A stretch of 33,764 nucleotides of DNA from Candidatus Parcubacteria bacterium (lineage in GTDB: Bacteria; Patescibacteriota; Minisyncoccia; Phycocordibacterales; CALRHW01): positions 1-33,764 of the forward strand of contig SICJ01000004.1 in NCBI GenBank assembly GCA_009691505.1. The letters are read 5' to 3'. The notes under the pieces were generated by a model, which was given only the letters and a program-made list of their open reading frames with translations, did not search any database and had not been told where the DNA came from. The position numbers and the translations under genes were made by a program. Positions 16,685-26,809 of this stretch are shown here, piece after piece (the stretch's first letter is position 1; each line of letters starts with the position of its first letter).

Positions 16685-16706
16685 ATTCTATATTTTGTTC
16701 CGTTCA
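16685..16706. repeat. Pre-16S processing stem, trailer arm
   Basis: This 22-nt segment is the inverted complement, with one mismatch, of 18363-18384 on the far side of the 16S gene (core TTTTGTTCCGTTCA). The pair brackets the 16S and should form the double-stranded substrate for pre-rRNA cleavage. A further hairpin (TTTCTGAGC/GCTCAGAAA, 16758-16784) lies between this arm and the mature 3' end. Confidence 0.75.
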
Positions 16707-16825
16707 CATAGTCTTTCCTACTGTCATGCTACTTTAAGGATATTTAGCAATAATCCGTTTCTGAGCTCAATTGAGGCTCAGAAATCGACTGTAAGTTTTG
16801 GCACAAAAGTGACAAAACGATTTTC

Positions 16826-18331
<1,506 letters not shown>

Positions 18332-18335
<4 letters not shown>

Positions 18336-18384
18336 AATTTATTTTTGAGGATAAATTTTTGTTGAACGGAACAAAATACAGAAT
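18332..18384. repeat. Pre-16S leader: hairpin and processing-stem arm
   Basis: 18363-18384 is the leader arm complementary to 16685-16706. Between it and the mature 5' end is a 10-bp inverted repeat (AAAAATTTAT / ATAAATTTTT, about 18332-18359) that would form a separate hairpin directly before the 16S. Confidence 0.7.
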
Positions 18385-18515
18385 ACTATTTTTGAAAATA
18401 GGACGCGCATTTTGCTCACTTTAAAAAGTTTGATTTCGCTCTTGAAATTATTTTTTTTGAATAAACATATAGACTTGCACGTATGTGAATACGTATAAGT
18501 AATTTCAAAGTACAT

Positions 18516-18569
18516 CCCTAACATTTATTAGGGATTTCACCATTATATAGATATCTGTTTTGGAGTCAA
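18516..18569 (-). promoter_or_regulatory. 16S rRNA promoter and 5' hairpin
   Basis: Minus strand: TTGACT (18569-18564), a 16-nt spacer and a perfect TATAAT (18547-18542), with the predicted start near 18535. The transcript would begin almost at an 8-bp hairpin (ATCCCTAA/TTAGGGAT, 18516-18537). The leader to the mature 16S is about 200 nt; apart from the hairpins noted I see nothing else in it. Confidence 0.75.
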
Positions 18570-18638
18570 GGGGTTGTAGTGAGAAGTGTTTTTGTGACTT
18601 TGGTGGAAGATTTTTGAGCATAGAATTGGGTATGGAAA

Positions 18639-18662
18639 AAGACGCCCCCCGTGAAGCGTCTT
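18639..18662 (-). terminator. Terminator of the small membrane protein gene
   Basis: Minus strand: AAGACGC, a 10-nt loop and GCGTCTT, followed by TTTT. It is about 100 nt after the stop of the 18765 ORF and upstream of the 16S promoter. The intervening 18663-18764 holds no gene that I can support. Confidence 0.7.
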
Positions 18663-18764
18663 GACCCGATAAATTGGGTTTTTCAAACTTGAGAAATCAT
18701 TGGCTGTGTTCGCGAGCGAATCTTGCCTGGGCTCGTTTAAAAGTTGCATTTCAAACAAGAATTT

Positions 18765-18956
18765 TCAGTTTCTCATGTATAGAAAGACCTTAGCGAAAAA
18801 CGATATTATGACTTCGTGCCATATTTCGACATGGATCGGGAGCGTAAACATTCTGCCAATTATGAATGCACCGCCCACAACGAGGATGAAAATCCCTAAC
18901 CATGTAACAAGGAAGGCACAGATGCTTCCTACTTTCTCTAGGAGATCGTTACTCAT
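18765..18956 (-). CDS. Small membrane protein, 63 aa
   Basis: From ATG 18956 the peptide is MSNDLLEKVGSICAF followed by one strong hydrophobic helix (LVTWLGIFILVVGGAFIIG) and a second weaker one (VIISFFAKVFLYM). AAAGGG lies 8 nt before the ATG and a terminator follows, which together argue that this short ORF is real. A TTG two codons earlier is also possible. I do not recognise a family. It is monocistronic and lies directly upstream of the 16S promoter. Confidence 0.5.
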   Translation of the reverse strand: MSNDLLEKVGSICAFLVTWLGIFILVVGGAFIIGRMFTLPIHVEIWHEVIISFFAKVFLYMRN

Positions 18957-19120
18957 TGACAAACCCTTTCAAATACCCATTTTTGACCAGAGCCTTTCGG
19001 GCATTCTTATAGCCTTTCGAGCAGTAAGAACTTTTCTGTAATCAGGAACATTTAGGTGACAGTTCCGTTACAAAAGTAACATATCTAGTGCTAATATTAA
19101 GAGTTGCGTCCGCGGGTAAA

Positions 19121-20059
19121 TTATTTCTCAGTTCCCTTCCCTTTCATTTTTCCGAGAGTAACGAGTAATGGCGACGCGAGGAAAATAGATGAATATGTTC
19201 CCACAATAACGCCGACGAGAAGCACGAATGCAAAATTGCGAGTAGTTTCTCCGCCGATAAAGTAGAGCACGACGAGCACAAGGAAAATGGTGAGTGACGT
19301 ATTTATAGAACGGCCGAAAGTTTGACTGACACTTTTGCCAACAGTGATTTCAAAATCTTCATTTGCTCGTGTGTCGCTGTTGATGCGTAGATTTTCGCGC
19401 ACACGGTCAAACACCACGATAGTGTCGTGCACAGAATATCCGAGAATCGCAAGAATCGCTGTGACGAAAAGTAAATCTATTTCTCCGCTATAAAAATGTG
19501 TGAAAAGAATAAAAACTCCAGTCGGCACGATGACATCGTGCACGAGCGCAAGCACCGTGACGAGTCCGTATTTCCAAGATGACACAGGTTTTGAAACTTT
19601 GCGGAAAGCAAATGTAACAAAAAGTACGATTGCTAAAATCACCACTGCGATAGCAACAAATGCTTTGTTTTTTAGCTCGTTGCCGACAACGGGGCCGATA
19701 GAATTGGAACGCTCTTCTCTTGGAAGGTTGGCAACTTGAGTTTTGCCGTCTACAGAATCATATGAAAGTGCGGATAAAAGCGTGGTTTTTTCGGTAGGAT
19801 TGAGTTCGCGAGTGCGCACGACAAAAAGATTGTCACCAGATGGTCGCACAGAATATCCACCGAGACCAAGCGTATCTATTTTTCCCTGCACCATCTCAAG
19901 AGTTGGACGAGCTCCGGCAGGATATGACACTTCAAGAAGTGCCCCGCCCTTAAAATCAATTCCGAAATTAAATCCGTAAACAAGCATTATTACGATAGCT
20001 CCTGCAGTTAAAAGCGTTGAAAGTGCAAAGAATATTTTTCTGTATTTTACGACAAACAT
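19121..20059 (-). CDS. secF: Protein translocase subunit SecF
   Basis: 312 residues, six expected membrane helices. The first helix leads into the conserved periplasmic opening FGIDFKGGALLEVSYPAG, and the membrane core carries YSVHDTIVVFDRVREN, a SecD/SecF hallmark, followed by SINTSLTIFLVLVVLYFIGG. With SecD it forms the proton-driven accessory complex that pulls exported proteins out of SecYEG at the outer face. It begins one nt after the secD stop codon, so the two are co-translated. The leader has no Shine-Dalgarno. Confidence 0.95.
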   Translation of the reverse strand: MFVVKYRKIFFALSTLLTAGAIVIMLVYGFNFGIDFKGGALLEVSYPAGARPTLEMVQGKIDTLGLGGYSVRPSGDNLFVVRTRELNPTEKTTLLSALSYDSVDGKTQVANLPREERSNSIGPVVGNELKNKAFVAIAVVILAIVLFVTFAFRKVSKPVSSWKYGLVTVLALVHDVIVPTGVFILFTHFYSGEIDLLFVTAILAILGYSVHDTIVVFDRVRENLRINSDTRANEDFEITVGKSVSQTFGRSINTSLTIFLVLVVLYFIGGETTRNFAFVLLVGVIVGTYSSIFLASPLLVTLGKMKGKGTEK

Positions 20060-20060
20060 A

Positions 20061-21404
20061 TTATTTTTTTATTTCGTTATTTTTCACATTGCTATTGGCG
20101 AAGTGAAGACCGTTGCTAAAAAGAAACCGCGCGAAACCACCAGATCCTTTTGGAATAATCGCAAAAAGAAGTGTGCGGGTCGCAGTAATAGCTGTAAACA
20201 TACTCACGATGACTCCGAGACCAAAAGTGAGCGCAAAACCTTTTACCGCAGAAGTCCCTATCCAGAAAAGCACAAGCGCTGTAATGATACTGGAAATATT
20301 TGAATCACGAATAGAAAGCCACGCTCGGTGGAAACCTTCGCGCACAGATTCGGAAATATTTTTGCCACGTTTGAGCTCTTCTTTTGTGCGCTCAAAAATA
20401 AGCACGTTTGCATCTACCGCCATTCCGATAGATAAAACAAATCCTGCGAGTCCAGCCGCCGTCAAAGTAACAGGAATGAGTTTAAAAAGTGCGAGCGAAA
20501 TAATGACATACATCACGAGAGTGATAGAGGCGATAAGACCCGGCAAACGATACCAAAGAATCAAAAATAGAACGACGAAAATAAAACCCAAAATACCAGC
20601 GCGTACGCCAGAATGAAGAGCATCCGCTCCTAGAGATGCACCGATAGACTGAGTACCCACGAGGTCAATAGGTACAGGAAGTGCACCATAATTTAAATTA
20701 CGAACAAGTGTTTTGGCTTCTTCTGGAGTAAAGCTACCAGAAATAATCGCTTCCCCACTACTTATTTCTTCGCGAATAACTGGAGTTGAGATCGGTTGAC
20801 CATCTAGAAAAATAGCAAGAATCTCACCAACATTTTCTTTTGTTATTTTTGCAAAAAGTGCACTACCTTCACTATTAAATATTAAACCTACAGTCGGGGT
20901 ACCAGATGTCTGATTAAATTCAAGACGAGCCTTATCTAAAAGTCGGCCAGTAAGCTCGGTCGGTGTAAAAAGTGCAGCAATCTGCGCACTCGTAGTTGCA
21001 TTTTGAGAGAGGATTTTATTAGCTTCGCCTTTCAAAAGTTTAAATTCAAGGAGCGGAGTCTGGCCGATAAGAGCTACTGCTTTGTCAATATCAGTTACAC
21101 CGGGCAACTCTACAATGAGCCGTTGTTCGGCAACACCACCCACGATGCTAGATTTCTCTACTTGGATTATCGGCTCTGACACACCAAAAATGTTTACTCT
21201 CCGCTCTATCACGTCACGCAGAGTGTCCATTGAGTCGCCAATATCTCCACCTTTTATTTGCGAAATGTCAGCTTTATATACAAGCTCTGTTCCGCCGTTT
21301 AAATCAAGACCGAGCGTGAAAGGATATTTTTGACTATAAGAATAGTATCCGATGGCTACTAGGATCACAACAAGGACTGCTGAATATATTCTATATTTTG
21401 TCAT
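20061..21404 (-). CDS. secD: Protein translocase subunit SecD
   Basis: 447 residues. After the first helix comes FTLGLDLNGGTELVYKAD, the conserved P1 opening. The periplasmic domain contains RRVNIFGVSEPIIQVEK and RLIVELPGVTDIDKAVALIG; the six-helix core has AVDANVLIFERTKEELKRG, diagnostic for SecD. It is shorter than E. coli SecD (~615 aa), like other compact bacterial versions. It has its own promoter with the -10 box 8 nt before the ATG, so the secDF message is probably leaderless. No yajC is adjacent. Confidence 0.95.
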   Translation of the reverse strand: MTKYRIYSAVLVVILVAIGYYSYSQKYPFTLGLDLNGGTELVYKADISQIKGGDIGDSMDTLRDVIERRVNIFGVSEPIIQVEKSSIVGGVAEQRLIVELPGVTDIDKAVALIGQTPLLEFKLLKGEANKILSQNATTSAQIAALFTPTELTGRLLDKARLEFNQTSGTPTVGLIFNSEGSALFAKITKENVGEILAIFLDGQPISTPVIREEISSGEAIISGSFTPEEAKTLVRNLNYGALPVPIDLVGTQSIGASLGADALHSGVRAGILGFIFVVLFLILWYRLPGLIASITLVMYVIISLALFKLIPVTLTAAGLAGFVLSIGMAVDANVLIFERTKEELKRGKNISESVREGFHRAWLSIRDSNISSIITALVLFWIGTSAVKGFALTFGLGVIVSMFTAITATRTLLFAIIPKGSGGFARFLFSNGLHFANSNVKNNEIKK

Positions 21405-21412
21405 AAAGTACC

Positions 21413-21441
21413 ATATTAAACAGAAGTAGCTAAAAAATCAA
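21413..21441 (-). promoter_or_regulatory. secDF promoter, leaderless geometry
   Basis: Minus strand: TTGATT (21441-21436), a 17-nt spacer and TAATAT (21418-21413). Eight nt separate the -10 box from the ATG at 21404. The -35 box abuts the stop codon of the upstream sugar transferase gene. Confidence 0.65.
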
Positions 21442-22812
21442 CTATGCACCGCTTCGCATAATTAGTTTTTTAATAGTCTTTAAGGCGATAATTATATCCA
21501 AAACAAAAGAGCGATTTTTTAAATAATAGAGATCGTAAGAGAGTTTGTCTTTTGTCTGCTCTACAGCGAGCCCGTGATGCGGATGATCGTCGTGATGAAT
21601 CTGCGCCCAGCCAGAAAGCCCGGGGTTCAAGATATGACGCACGCCATAATACGTAATCTGAGCCTCATACTCTTTTACCGCTGGTGCAAATTCAGGACGA
21701 GGACCAATAAGAGAAATATGTCCAAAAACAACATTCCAAAGCTGTGGCAATTCATCAATACGAGTCTTGCGTAAAAAAGCTCCAACTTTTGTAACCTTGT
21801 TTTCATTTACTCTACCAATTTCATTTTTTTCGCCCCACTTCCCGCCGTCGTTGGCTACAGACATTGTTCTAAATTTAAATATTTTTATCGGCTGGTTATT
21901 TTTTCCGACTCTTTCTTGAATACTAAAAATCGCGCCTCCATCATCTAGCTTGATAGCGATAACAACAAAAGGATAAAAAACAAGCGACACCACCGCGAGC
22001 ACTGAAGCGAGTACAATATCCATCACTCTTTTCAAAATGTCATAAGTCATTTTTGGTGCAAGTGAAATATTCTCCAAAAACCAGCTATGTGTAATGAGAG
22101 AAAGTGGAATACGATCAAAAATATCTTCGTAGATTTTATTCATATCAATAAAACGAATTTTTGAAAACACCAAGCTGTATAGATTTGGAAGTATCGGCTC
22201 TACTTTATCGTTTTTGAAATCGGCGGCTATGACTTGAACATTTTCGTTGTAAATTCTGTTTAAAACCTCTTCTTTGAAATCAATATTTTTCACCTGATCT
22301 AAATCTATAGAAGAAATAAAAAATAAATCGTAACGAGGATTGTTGTTTACCTCTTGTCTCAATTCTTTCATCTCTTTTCCGCTACCGATAAGTATCGCGT
22401 TTTGGCGATTTCTTGCGCGAAAAAATGTTTCACCGTAAATTCTCCACGTGAGAATAAGGGAGAAAGAAATCACTAGATAAATGAAAAGATTTGTCTTTGG
22501 TGTAATACCTAGATGTGGAACGAGATAGAAAAAAAGCACAGCAAGAGCGGTGTTTACGAGCTGAGCATTTAGTATTATCCCAGGAATTTTGTTTCTCAGA
22601 ATAAGTGTGTGTTTTTCATATAAACCAGCAATAAAAAACACAATTGCCCACAAAATAAAAAGCAGAGAAAAGACGGAAATGTGTTCTAAAAAAAGCTCCC
22701 TGCTAGGTATCTCTCCATATCTAAAAGAGAGCGTTAGCCAGAGTGAAAAAACAAAACAAAAGATGTCGCCGAGAAAAAGCAGTATGGCTTCCTTTTTTCG
22801 TAAAGCGGTCAT
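21442..22812 (-). CDS. Undecaprenyl-phosphate sugar-1-phosphate transferase (polyprenol PGT, WbaP/WcaJ-like)
   Basis: 456 residues from ATG 22812. Four to five N-terminal helices (about 5-130) are followed by a nucleotide-binding-like domain (AILIGSGKEMKELRQEV), another hydrophobic segment, and the catalytic bacterial sugar transferase domain: KRVMDIVLASVLAVVSLVF, KIFKFRTM, KTRIDELPQLWNVVFG, SLIGPRPEF. It moves a sugar-1-phosphate onto the polyprenyl carrier and starts glycan assembly on the inner membrane, feeding the glycosyltransferases in this window. A GTG at 22842 could extend the ORF, but a TATAGA box (22828-22823) lies between, so the ATG is preferred. Confidence 0.9.
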   Translation of the reverse strand: MTALRKKEAILLFLGDIFCFVFSLWLTLSFRYGEIPSRELFLEHISVFSLLFILWAIVFFIAGLYEKHTLILRNKIPGIILNAQLVNTALAVLFFYLVPHLGITPKTNLFIYLVISFSLILTWRIYGETFFRARNRQNAILIGSGKEMKELRQEVNNNPRYDLFFISSIDLDQVKNIDFKEEVLNRIYNENVQVIAADFKNDKVEPILPNLYSLVFSKIRFIDMNKIYEDIFDRIPLSLITHSWFLENISLAPKMTYDILKRVMDIVLASVLAVVSLVFYPFVVIAIKLDDGGAIFSIQERVGKNNQPIKIFKFRTMSVANDGGKWGEKNEIGRVNENKVTKVGAFLRKTRIDELPQLWNVVFGHISLIGPRPEFAPAVKEYEAQITYYGVRHILNPGLSGWAQIHHDDHPHHGLAVEQTKDKLSYDLYYLKNRSFVLDIIIALKTIKKLIMRSGA

Positions 22813-22879
22813 ATAATGTCTCTCTATACTAGCAGGTTCCACGATTTTTACTAGGGCAAAAAACGGCTTTAAATCATGC

Positions 22880-22885
22880 TATAAT
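22880..22885 (+). promoter_or_regulatory. -10 box of the plus-strand GT gene, leaderless geometry
   Basis: A perfect TATAAT ends 7 nt before the ATG at 22893, so the message should start at about the start codon. No good -35 box is visible (CAAAAA at the 17-nt position). A minus-strand TATAGA (22823-22828) for the sugar transferase lies in the same 80-bp divergent gap. Confidence 0.55.
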
Positions 22886-22892
22886 AACACTT

Positions 22893-24026
22893 ATGTCGGA
22901 AATAATGTCTAAAAAAAAGCGCAAAATTCTCTACGTAATCACAAAAGGTAATTTTGGTGGAGCACAACGATATGTGTTTGACCTAGCTACTTCCCTATCT
23001 CGGGAAAACTTTGATGTGGTTGTGGCTTTTGGTGAAAGCGGGATGCTCCAAGAAAAACTAAAAAATGCCGGTGTGCGAACGATTGAAATAAATTCTCTAA
23101 AACGCGACGTCGGCTTTTTAGATTTAAAAGTATTTTTTGAACTTATAAAAATTTTCCGTAGCGAGGAACCAGACGTCGTGCATTTAAATAGCTCAAAAAT
23201 CGGCGGACTTGGAGCTCTCGCGGGAAGACTCACTCTCGTCCCAAGAATAATTTTCACCGCACACGCTTGGGCGTGGAATGAAGACCGTAATATTTTTTCA
23301 AAAATCATAATAGCAAAGTTGCACTGGCTCACTGTACTTTTTTCACACAAAACAATCACGGTATCTGCGAGCCTTGCAAAACAAATGATACATTTCCCTT
23401 TTGTTTCAAAAAAATTGCTGACAATTCATAATGGCATTGCACCTTTTACGACAGAAGACGGTTTTAAAGCCAGACAAATTATTGGACCTGCAATTCATCA
23501 CGGAGTCTGGATCGGAACGATATCAGAACTTCATAAAAGTAAGGGTTTGGATTTTTTGATTGAGGCTTTTTCGCGCATTTCATCACAATACAAAGATTGC
23601 GGACTGGTGATAGTGAGCGACGGTGAAGAGAAAGCGAGCCTTGTGCGACTTGTGGCGGAGAAAAAACTGCAAGACAGGGTGGACTTCCTTGGAGTCATTC
23701 CAAATGCAAAAGTTTATCTAAAAGCATTTGATATTTTTACTCTCACATCTAGAACAGAAGCTCTGCCTTATTCTCTTCTTGAGGCGGGGTTTGCGCAGTT
23801 GCCAATTTTGGCGAGTCGTGTCGGCGGAATTCCAGAAATAATAGATGCTGAAGAAAATGGCGTCCTCGTAGAAAAAGGCAATGTAGATGAAATTGAAAAA
23901 GGACTCATTTTTCTTTTAGAAAACAACAAGATTGGCGCAAAATACGGACTGAAACTGAAACAAAAAATAGAACGTGAATTTATGCAAAACGAAATGGTCA
24001 AAAAAACCGAAACGTTATATAATTAA
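22893..24026 (+). CDS. GT4-family glycosyltransferase
   Basis: 377 residues. The N-terminal half opens KILYVITKGNFGGAQRYVFD (first strand and Gly-Gly acceptor loop), followed by EPDVVHLNSSKIGGLGALAG and IFTAHAWAWNED, which resemble WecB/PimB-type GT4 enzymes acting early in lipid-linked glycan assembly. The donor half has WIGTISELHKSKGLDFLIEA and SRTEALPYSLLEAGFAQLPI with both conserved Glu. An internal ATG at codon 5 (MSKKKRK) is a possible alternative start. It is divergent from the sugar transferase gene, and a small ORF follows after 3 nt. Confidence 0.9.
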   Translation: MSEIMSKKKRKILYVITKGNFGGAQRYVFDLATSLSRENFDVVVAFGESGMLQEKLKNAGVRTIEINSLKRDVGFLDLKVFFELIKIFRSEEPDVVHLNSSKIGGLGALAGRLTLVPRIIFTAHAWAWNEDRNIFSKIIIAKLHWLTVLFSHKTITVSASLAKQMIHFPFVSKKLLTIHNGIAPFTTEDGFKARQIIGPAIHHGVWIGTISELHKSKGLDFLIEAFSRISSQYKDCGLVIVSDGEEKASLVRLVAEKKLQDRVDFLGVIPNAKVYLKAFDIFTLTSRTEALPYSLLEAGFAQLPILASRVGGIPEIIDAEENGVLVEKGNVDEIEKGLIFLLENNKIGAKYGLKLKQKIEREFMQNEMVKKTETLYN

Positions 24027-24029
24027 TCC

Positions 24030-24230
24030 ATTAGCAACTTAGAATTTGACGAAGAAAATACCTTACTTGAACAAATGCCAAGGCAAGCGGAAAGTGTTTC
24101 TGGTATGGCTAGATTTGTAATGAAAATTGGGCTTGCAAAAAACAAAAGCCAAGTAAGTGTCGTGTTGTTTATTTTTGCTATTTGTTTGTTTGCTTTTGCC
24201 ATTTATACAATAGTAAAGTTTGTGATTTAG
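24030..24230 (+). CDS. Small tail-anchored membrane protein, apparent ATT start
   Basis: In the same frame as the upstream GT gene and 3 nt after its stop, an open frame of 66 codons begins ATT-AGC-AAC-TTA-GAA. The peptide has an acidic N-terminus (LEFDEENTLLEQMPRQAE), a middle with ARFVMKIGLAKNKSQ, and one C-terminal helix (VVLFIFAICLFAFAIYTIV). No ATG, GTG or TTG lies between the stop and ISNLEF; the first ATG is at codon 12. The amino-acid pattern looks coding from the ATT on. Alternatives are initiation at the internal ATG, or coupling by re-initiation. The function is unknown. It ends 13 nt from the convergent rodA stop. Confidence 0.5.
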   Translation: MSNLEFDEENTLLEQMPRQAESVSGMARFVMKIGLAKNKSQVSVVLFIFAICLFAFAIYTIVKFVI

Positions 24231-24243
24231 GAAGCAAAAGACA

Positions 24244-25407
24244 CTACTGTAAATGTAAAGAAACCGACTCTTTGTAAGAAGACCGATTGTATTTTTTCAT
24301 TCCGACAAGTATTCCAAGAGCAAGAAATTCAGCTATCAAATGACTACCTCCATAACTCATAAAAGGCAAAGTAATACCTGTGACCGGCAAAAGTCCGATG
24401 TTCATTCCAATATTTATAATAAAATTAATCATAAATAAAATCGCAACACCCATACCAAAAAGCATCTCAAAATTGGTTGCACCCCACAAAGCGTTACGCA
24501 AAATTCTCCAAATAACAACGCCAAAAAGTGCAAAAAGTGTAATAATTCCTACAAAACCCCACTCTTCAGCAAATGCGGCAAAGATAAAGTCGGTTTGATA
24601 TTCTGGCAAAAATTTTAGTTTGGACTGAGTGCCATAACCCACACCTTTCCCTAAAAATTGCCCAGAACCCACAGCTATCATAGATTGATACGCGTTGTAA
24701 CCAGCGCCACGCACATCGGAGAGAGGATCCACAAACGTAATAATTCTTTGCTTTTGATAATCCTGAAACACAAAAAACCACAATGAACAAAAAGCGATAG
24801 CTCCAATAAGCACAACAGAAGTAAGGTGTTTTTTTGAAATTCCAGAAACCATCACCATTCCAAACCAAAGAATAAATATAATAATTGCGCCACCAAAATC
24901 TGGTTGAAGTAGAATTAGAAAAAATAAGACGAAAGCATAAATACCAGAAACGAGAATGTGCCTTATGTGAGCTATTTCTACATGTCTACGAGTAAAATAT
25001 TTTGCTAAGACTAAAATGAGCACGAGTTTTGCGAGGTCCGATGGCTGTACAGAAAAAGAGCCGAGACTAAACCAACTTTGTGCGCCCTTAGAAATATGAC
25101 CGACCACAAAAAGCGAAGATAAAACGGCACACGACACAATAAAAATGAGAACGACCACACCAGTCCTGCGCAAAAATCTAAAATCAAAAAAACTAACTAC
25201 CAAAAACAGGACAATTGATATTGAAATCCAGATAATCTGTTTTTCAAAAAAATGATTTTGCTCTTCCACAAAAGAGTTCATGGTGACAAGTCCGCCAAAA
25301 GCAATAAGAACTGCCGATACAAAAAGCACCCAATCTATGTTGGCTAGTCTCTCCCAAACGAAATGTGGAAAAAGTTTTGAAATTTTTGTGGTTACTTTGT
25401 TTTCCAT
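24244..25407 (-). CDS. rodA: Rod-shape SEDS peptidoglycan polymerase RodA
   Basis: 387 residues with about ten membrane helices. SEDS hallmarks: GAQSWFSLGSFSVQPSDLAK, LLQPDFGGAIIIF, the loop with DPLSDVRGAGYNAYQSMIAV followed by GSGQFLGKG, LPEYQTDFIFAAFAEEWGF, and GLLPVTGITLPFMSYGGSHL near the end. It polymerises lipid II into glycan strands together with a class B PBP, which is not in this window. RodA is favoured over FtsW by overall similarity of these loops, not by proof. The start overlaps the vWA gene stop (TAATG), implying translational coupling. Confidence 0.88.
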   Translation of the reverse strand: MENKVTTKISKLFPHFVWERLANIDWVLFVSAVLIAFGGLVTMNSFVEEQNHFFEKQIIWISISIVLFLVVSFFDFRFLRRTGVVVLIFIVSCAVLSSLFVVGHISKGAQSWFSLGSFSVQPSDLAKLVLILVLAKYFTRRHVEIAHIRHILVSGIYAFVLFFLILLQPDFGGAIIIFILWFGMVMVSGISKKHLTSVVLIGAIAFCSLWFFVFQDYQKQRIITFVDPLSDVRGAGYNAYQSMIAVGSGQFLGKGVGYGTQSKLKFLPEYQTDFIFAAFAEEWGFVGIITLFALFGVVIWRILRNALWGATNFEMLFGMGVAILFMINFIINIGMNIGLLPVTGITLPFMSYGGSHLIAEFLALGILVGMKKYNRSSYKESVSLHLQ

Positions 25408-26786
25408 TAGCGCGTGCTTTTTTGCACTACTATTAAAATATCTACAGATGTGGGGCTGTCTTTACAAATAGATGTGGCGATTTGTTTATAAATAGTGCCG
25501 AGGTTTTCACTAGAAGAAGCGGAAAAATAATATTCTGGACCAGAAGCCAAACTTTCTAAAAACGTTGGATTTATTTTGTTTCCAAGACCGACAGTATAAA
25601 GCTGAACTTCTGATTTTTTTATTTCATCTGCGACATTTTTTGCTGTAGTCTCTGGATATTCTTCATCTCCTACTTTTACGGGGCGCGTAGGAATACCATC
25701 AGTGAGAGCGATGATAATTTTTCTTGCGCTATCATTGTGTCTTTCGGTACTAAATTCTTCAAGCGCTTTTTGTAAACCATCGGCAATGTTTGTTTGCTGA
25801 AGACCATTTGTACCTATGACGATAGACTGTATTGAATCTTTTATCGCCTTGAAATCTACTGACAAATCGTGATCAATGGGCTGTGAGGCATCGTCTGCAT
25901 AAGATACCACCCCAGCTTTATCGTTTTTGCCAAGCTGATTTATAAACAGGATAGCGGCATTTTTTACATCGGTAAGTGGCTGAGGTGGATTATCACCATC
26001 ACTCGCCATACTTCCCGACCTGTCTATAACCATCATTACGTCTGCTGGGACTTTGCAGATATTTGACTGAGTATCAAAAGTATTTGGCCAAGTAAAAACG
26101 ATATCAGCCGCTTGATCTTTTGCAAGAGTATCTATATATGTGCGGGAGGCGCCGATGGCATTGTCTTTTCCATCATAAACAATAGTAATGACCTCAATAT
26201 TTGAAAAAGGAATAAGTGAGTGATTTTCTATCGTTGCATCTACGCGCGGAGTTTTATCTTCACCTGTCAAAGATTTTTGAGTGACTGAAAAATCTGGCAC
26301 AGCATCTGTGTTTTTTATCCACACTGGCGTTTCGGTGATTTCAAATGTGGTGCGTATTGGTATTCTTTGATCTACTTTTATATTGGGTTCAAAAACAGCG
26401 AAAATTTTATTTTGGGGAATATAGGCCACTCCTTCGCGAGTAGCGAGAAGTGTATTTTTGTTGTCGTAAAGTTTAAAAATATATGGAACATTTATGGATT
26501 CTGAACTTATATTGTGATTTTGAATATAGGCAACTGCAGAATAAATTCCCGGAACAACTTTAAATGACCTGCTCCACAAAACACCTGGATCTGTGGCCTC
26601 AAAACTACATAGAAGCTGACAAGAGCCACCACAATCGAGGCCGAGCTCGTCGCCATTTTTTTTGAAATCAAAACAAGTCGGTTTTTGATAAAGAATAAAA
26701 AAACTTGGGACACCAATAACAACAAACAAAAAAGCGGAGATTATGCTTAGGTAAATTATTTTTCTTTTAGCGGACCAAGATGACAT
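25407..26786 (-). CDS. Membrane-anchored von Willebrand factor A domain protein
   Basis: 459 residues. One signal-anchor helix (about 10-32), then a Cys-rich motif CFDFKKNGDELGLDCGG like the 'CxDxxxNxxExxxDCGG' found in many surface proteins, then a beta-rich Ig-like region (about 60-240). The vWA domain starts near 247 with a complete MIDAS: DRSGS (D255, S257, S259), T332 in QTNIADG and D363 in LTDG, so metal-dependent ligand binding is likely. A final strand (SVDILIVVQKSTR) closes the protein. It may act in adhesion or surface assembly. The -10-like TATTAT (26801-26796) ends 9 nt before the ATG. Co-transcribed with rodA. Confidence 0.82.
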   Translation of the reverse strand: MSSWSAKRKIIYLSIISAFLFVVIGVPSFFILYQKPTCFDFKKNGDELGLDCGGSCQLLCSFEATDPGVLWSRSFKVVPGIYSAVAYIQNHNISSESINVPYIFKLYDNKNTLLATREGVAYIPQNKIFAVFEPNIKVDQRIPIRTTFEITETPVWIKNTDAVPDFSVTQKSLTGEDKTPRVDATIENHSLIPFSNIEVITIVYDGKDNAIGASRTYIDTLAKDQAADIVFTWPNTFDTQSNICKVPADVMMVIDRSGSMASDGDNPPQPLTDVKNAAILFINQLGKNDKAGVVSYADDASQPIDHDLSVDFKAIKDSIQSIVIGTNGLQQTNIADGLQKALEEFSTERHNDSARKIIIALTDGIPTRPVKVGDEEYPETTAKNVADEIKKSEVQLYTVGLGNKINPTFLESLASGPEYYFSASSSENLGTIYKQIATSICKDSPTSVDILIVVQKSTR

Positions 26787-26809
26787 GTTGGTTTAATAAT
26801 AGCAGAAAA

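Noticed and set aside
18543-18758. 71-codon minus-strand ORF before 16S
   Set aside because: It overlaps the 16S promoter and a terminator and reads as unstructured sequence.
18700-19041. 113-codon plus-strand ORF
   Set aside because: Antisense to the small membrane protein ORF, which has a Shine-Dalgarno-like box, a membrane helix and a terminator.
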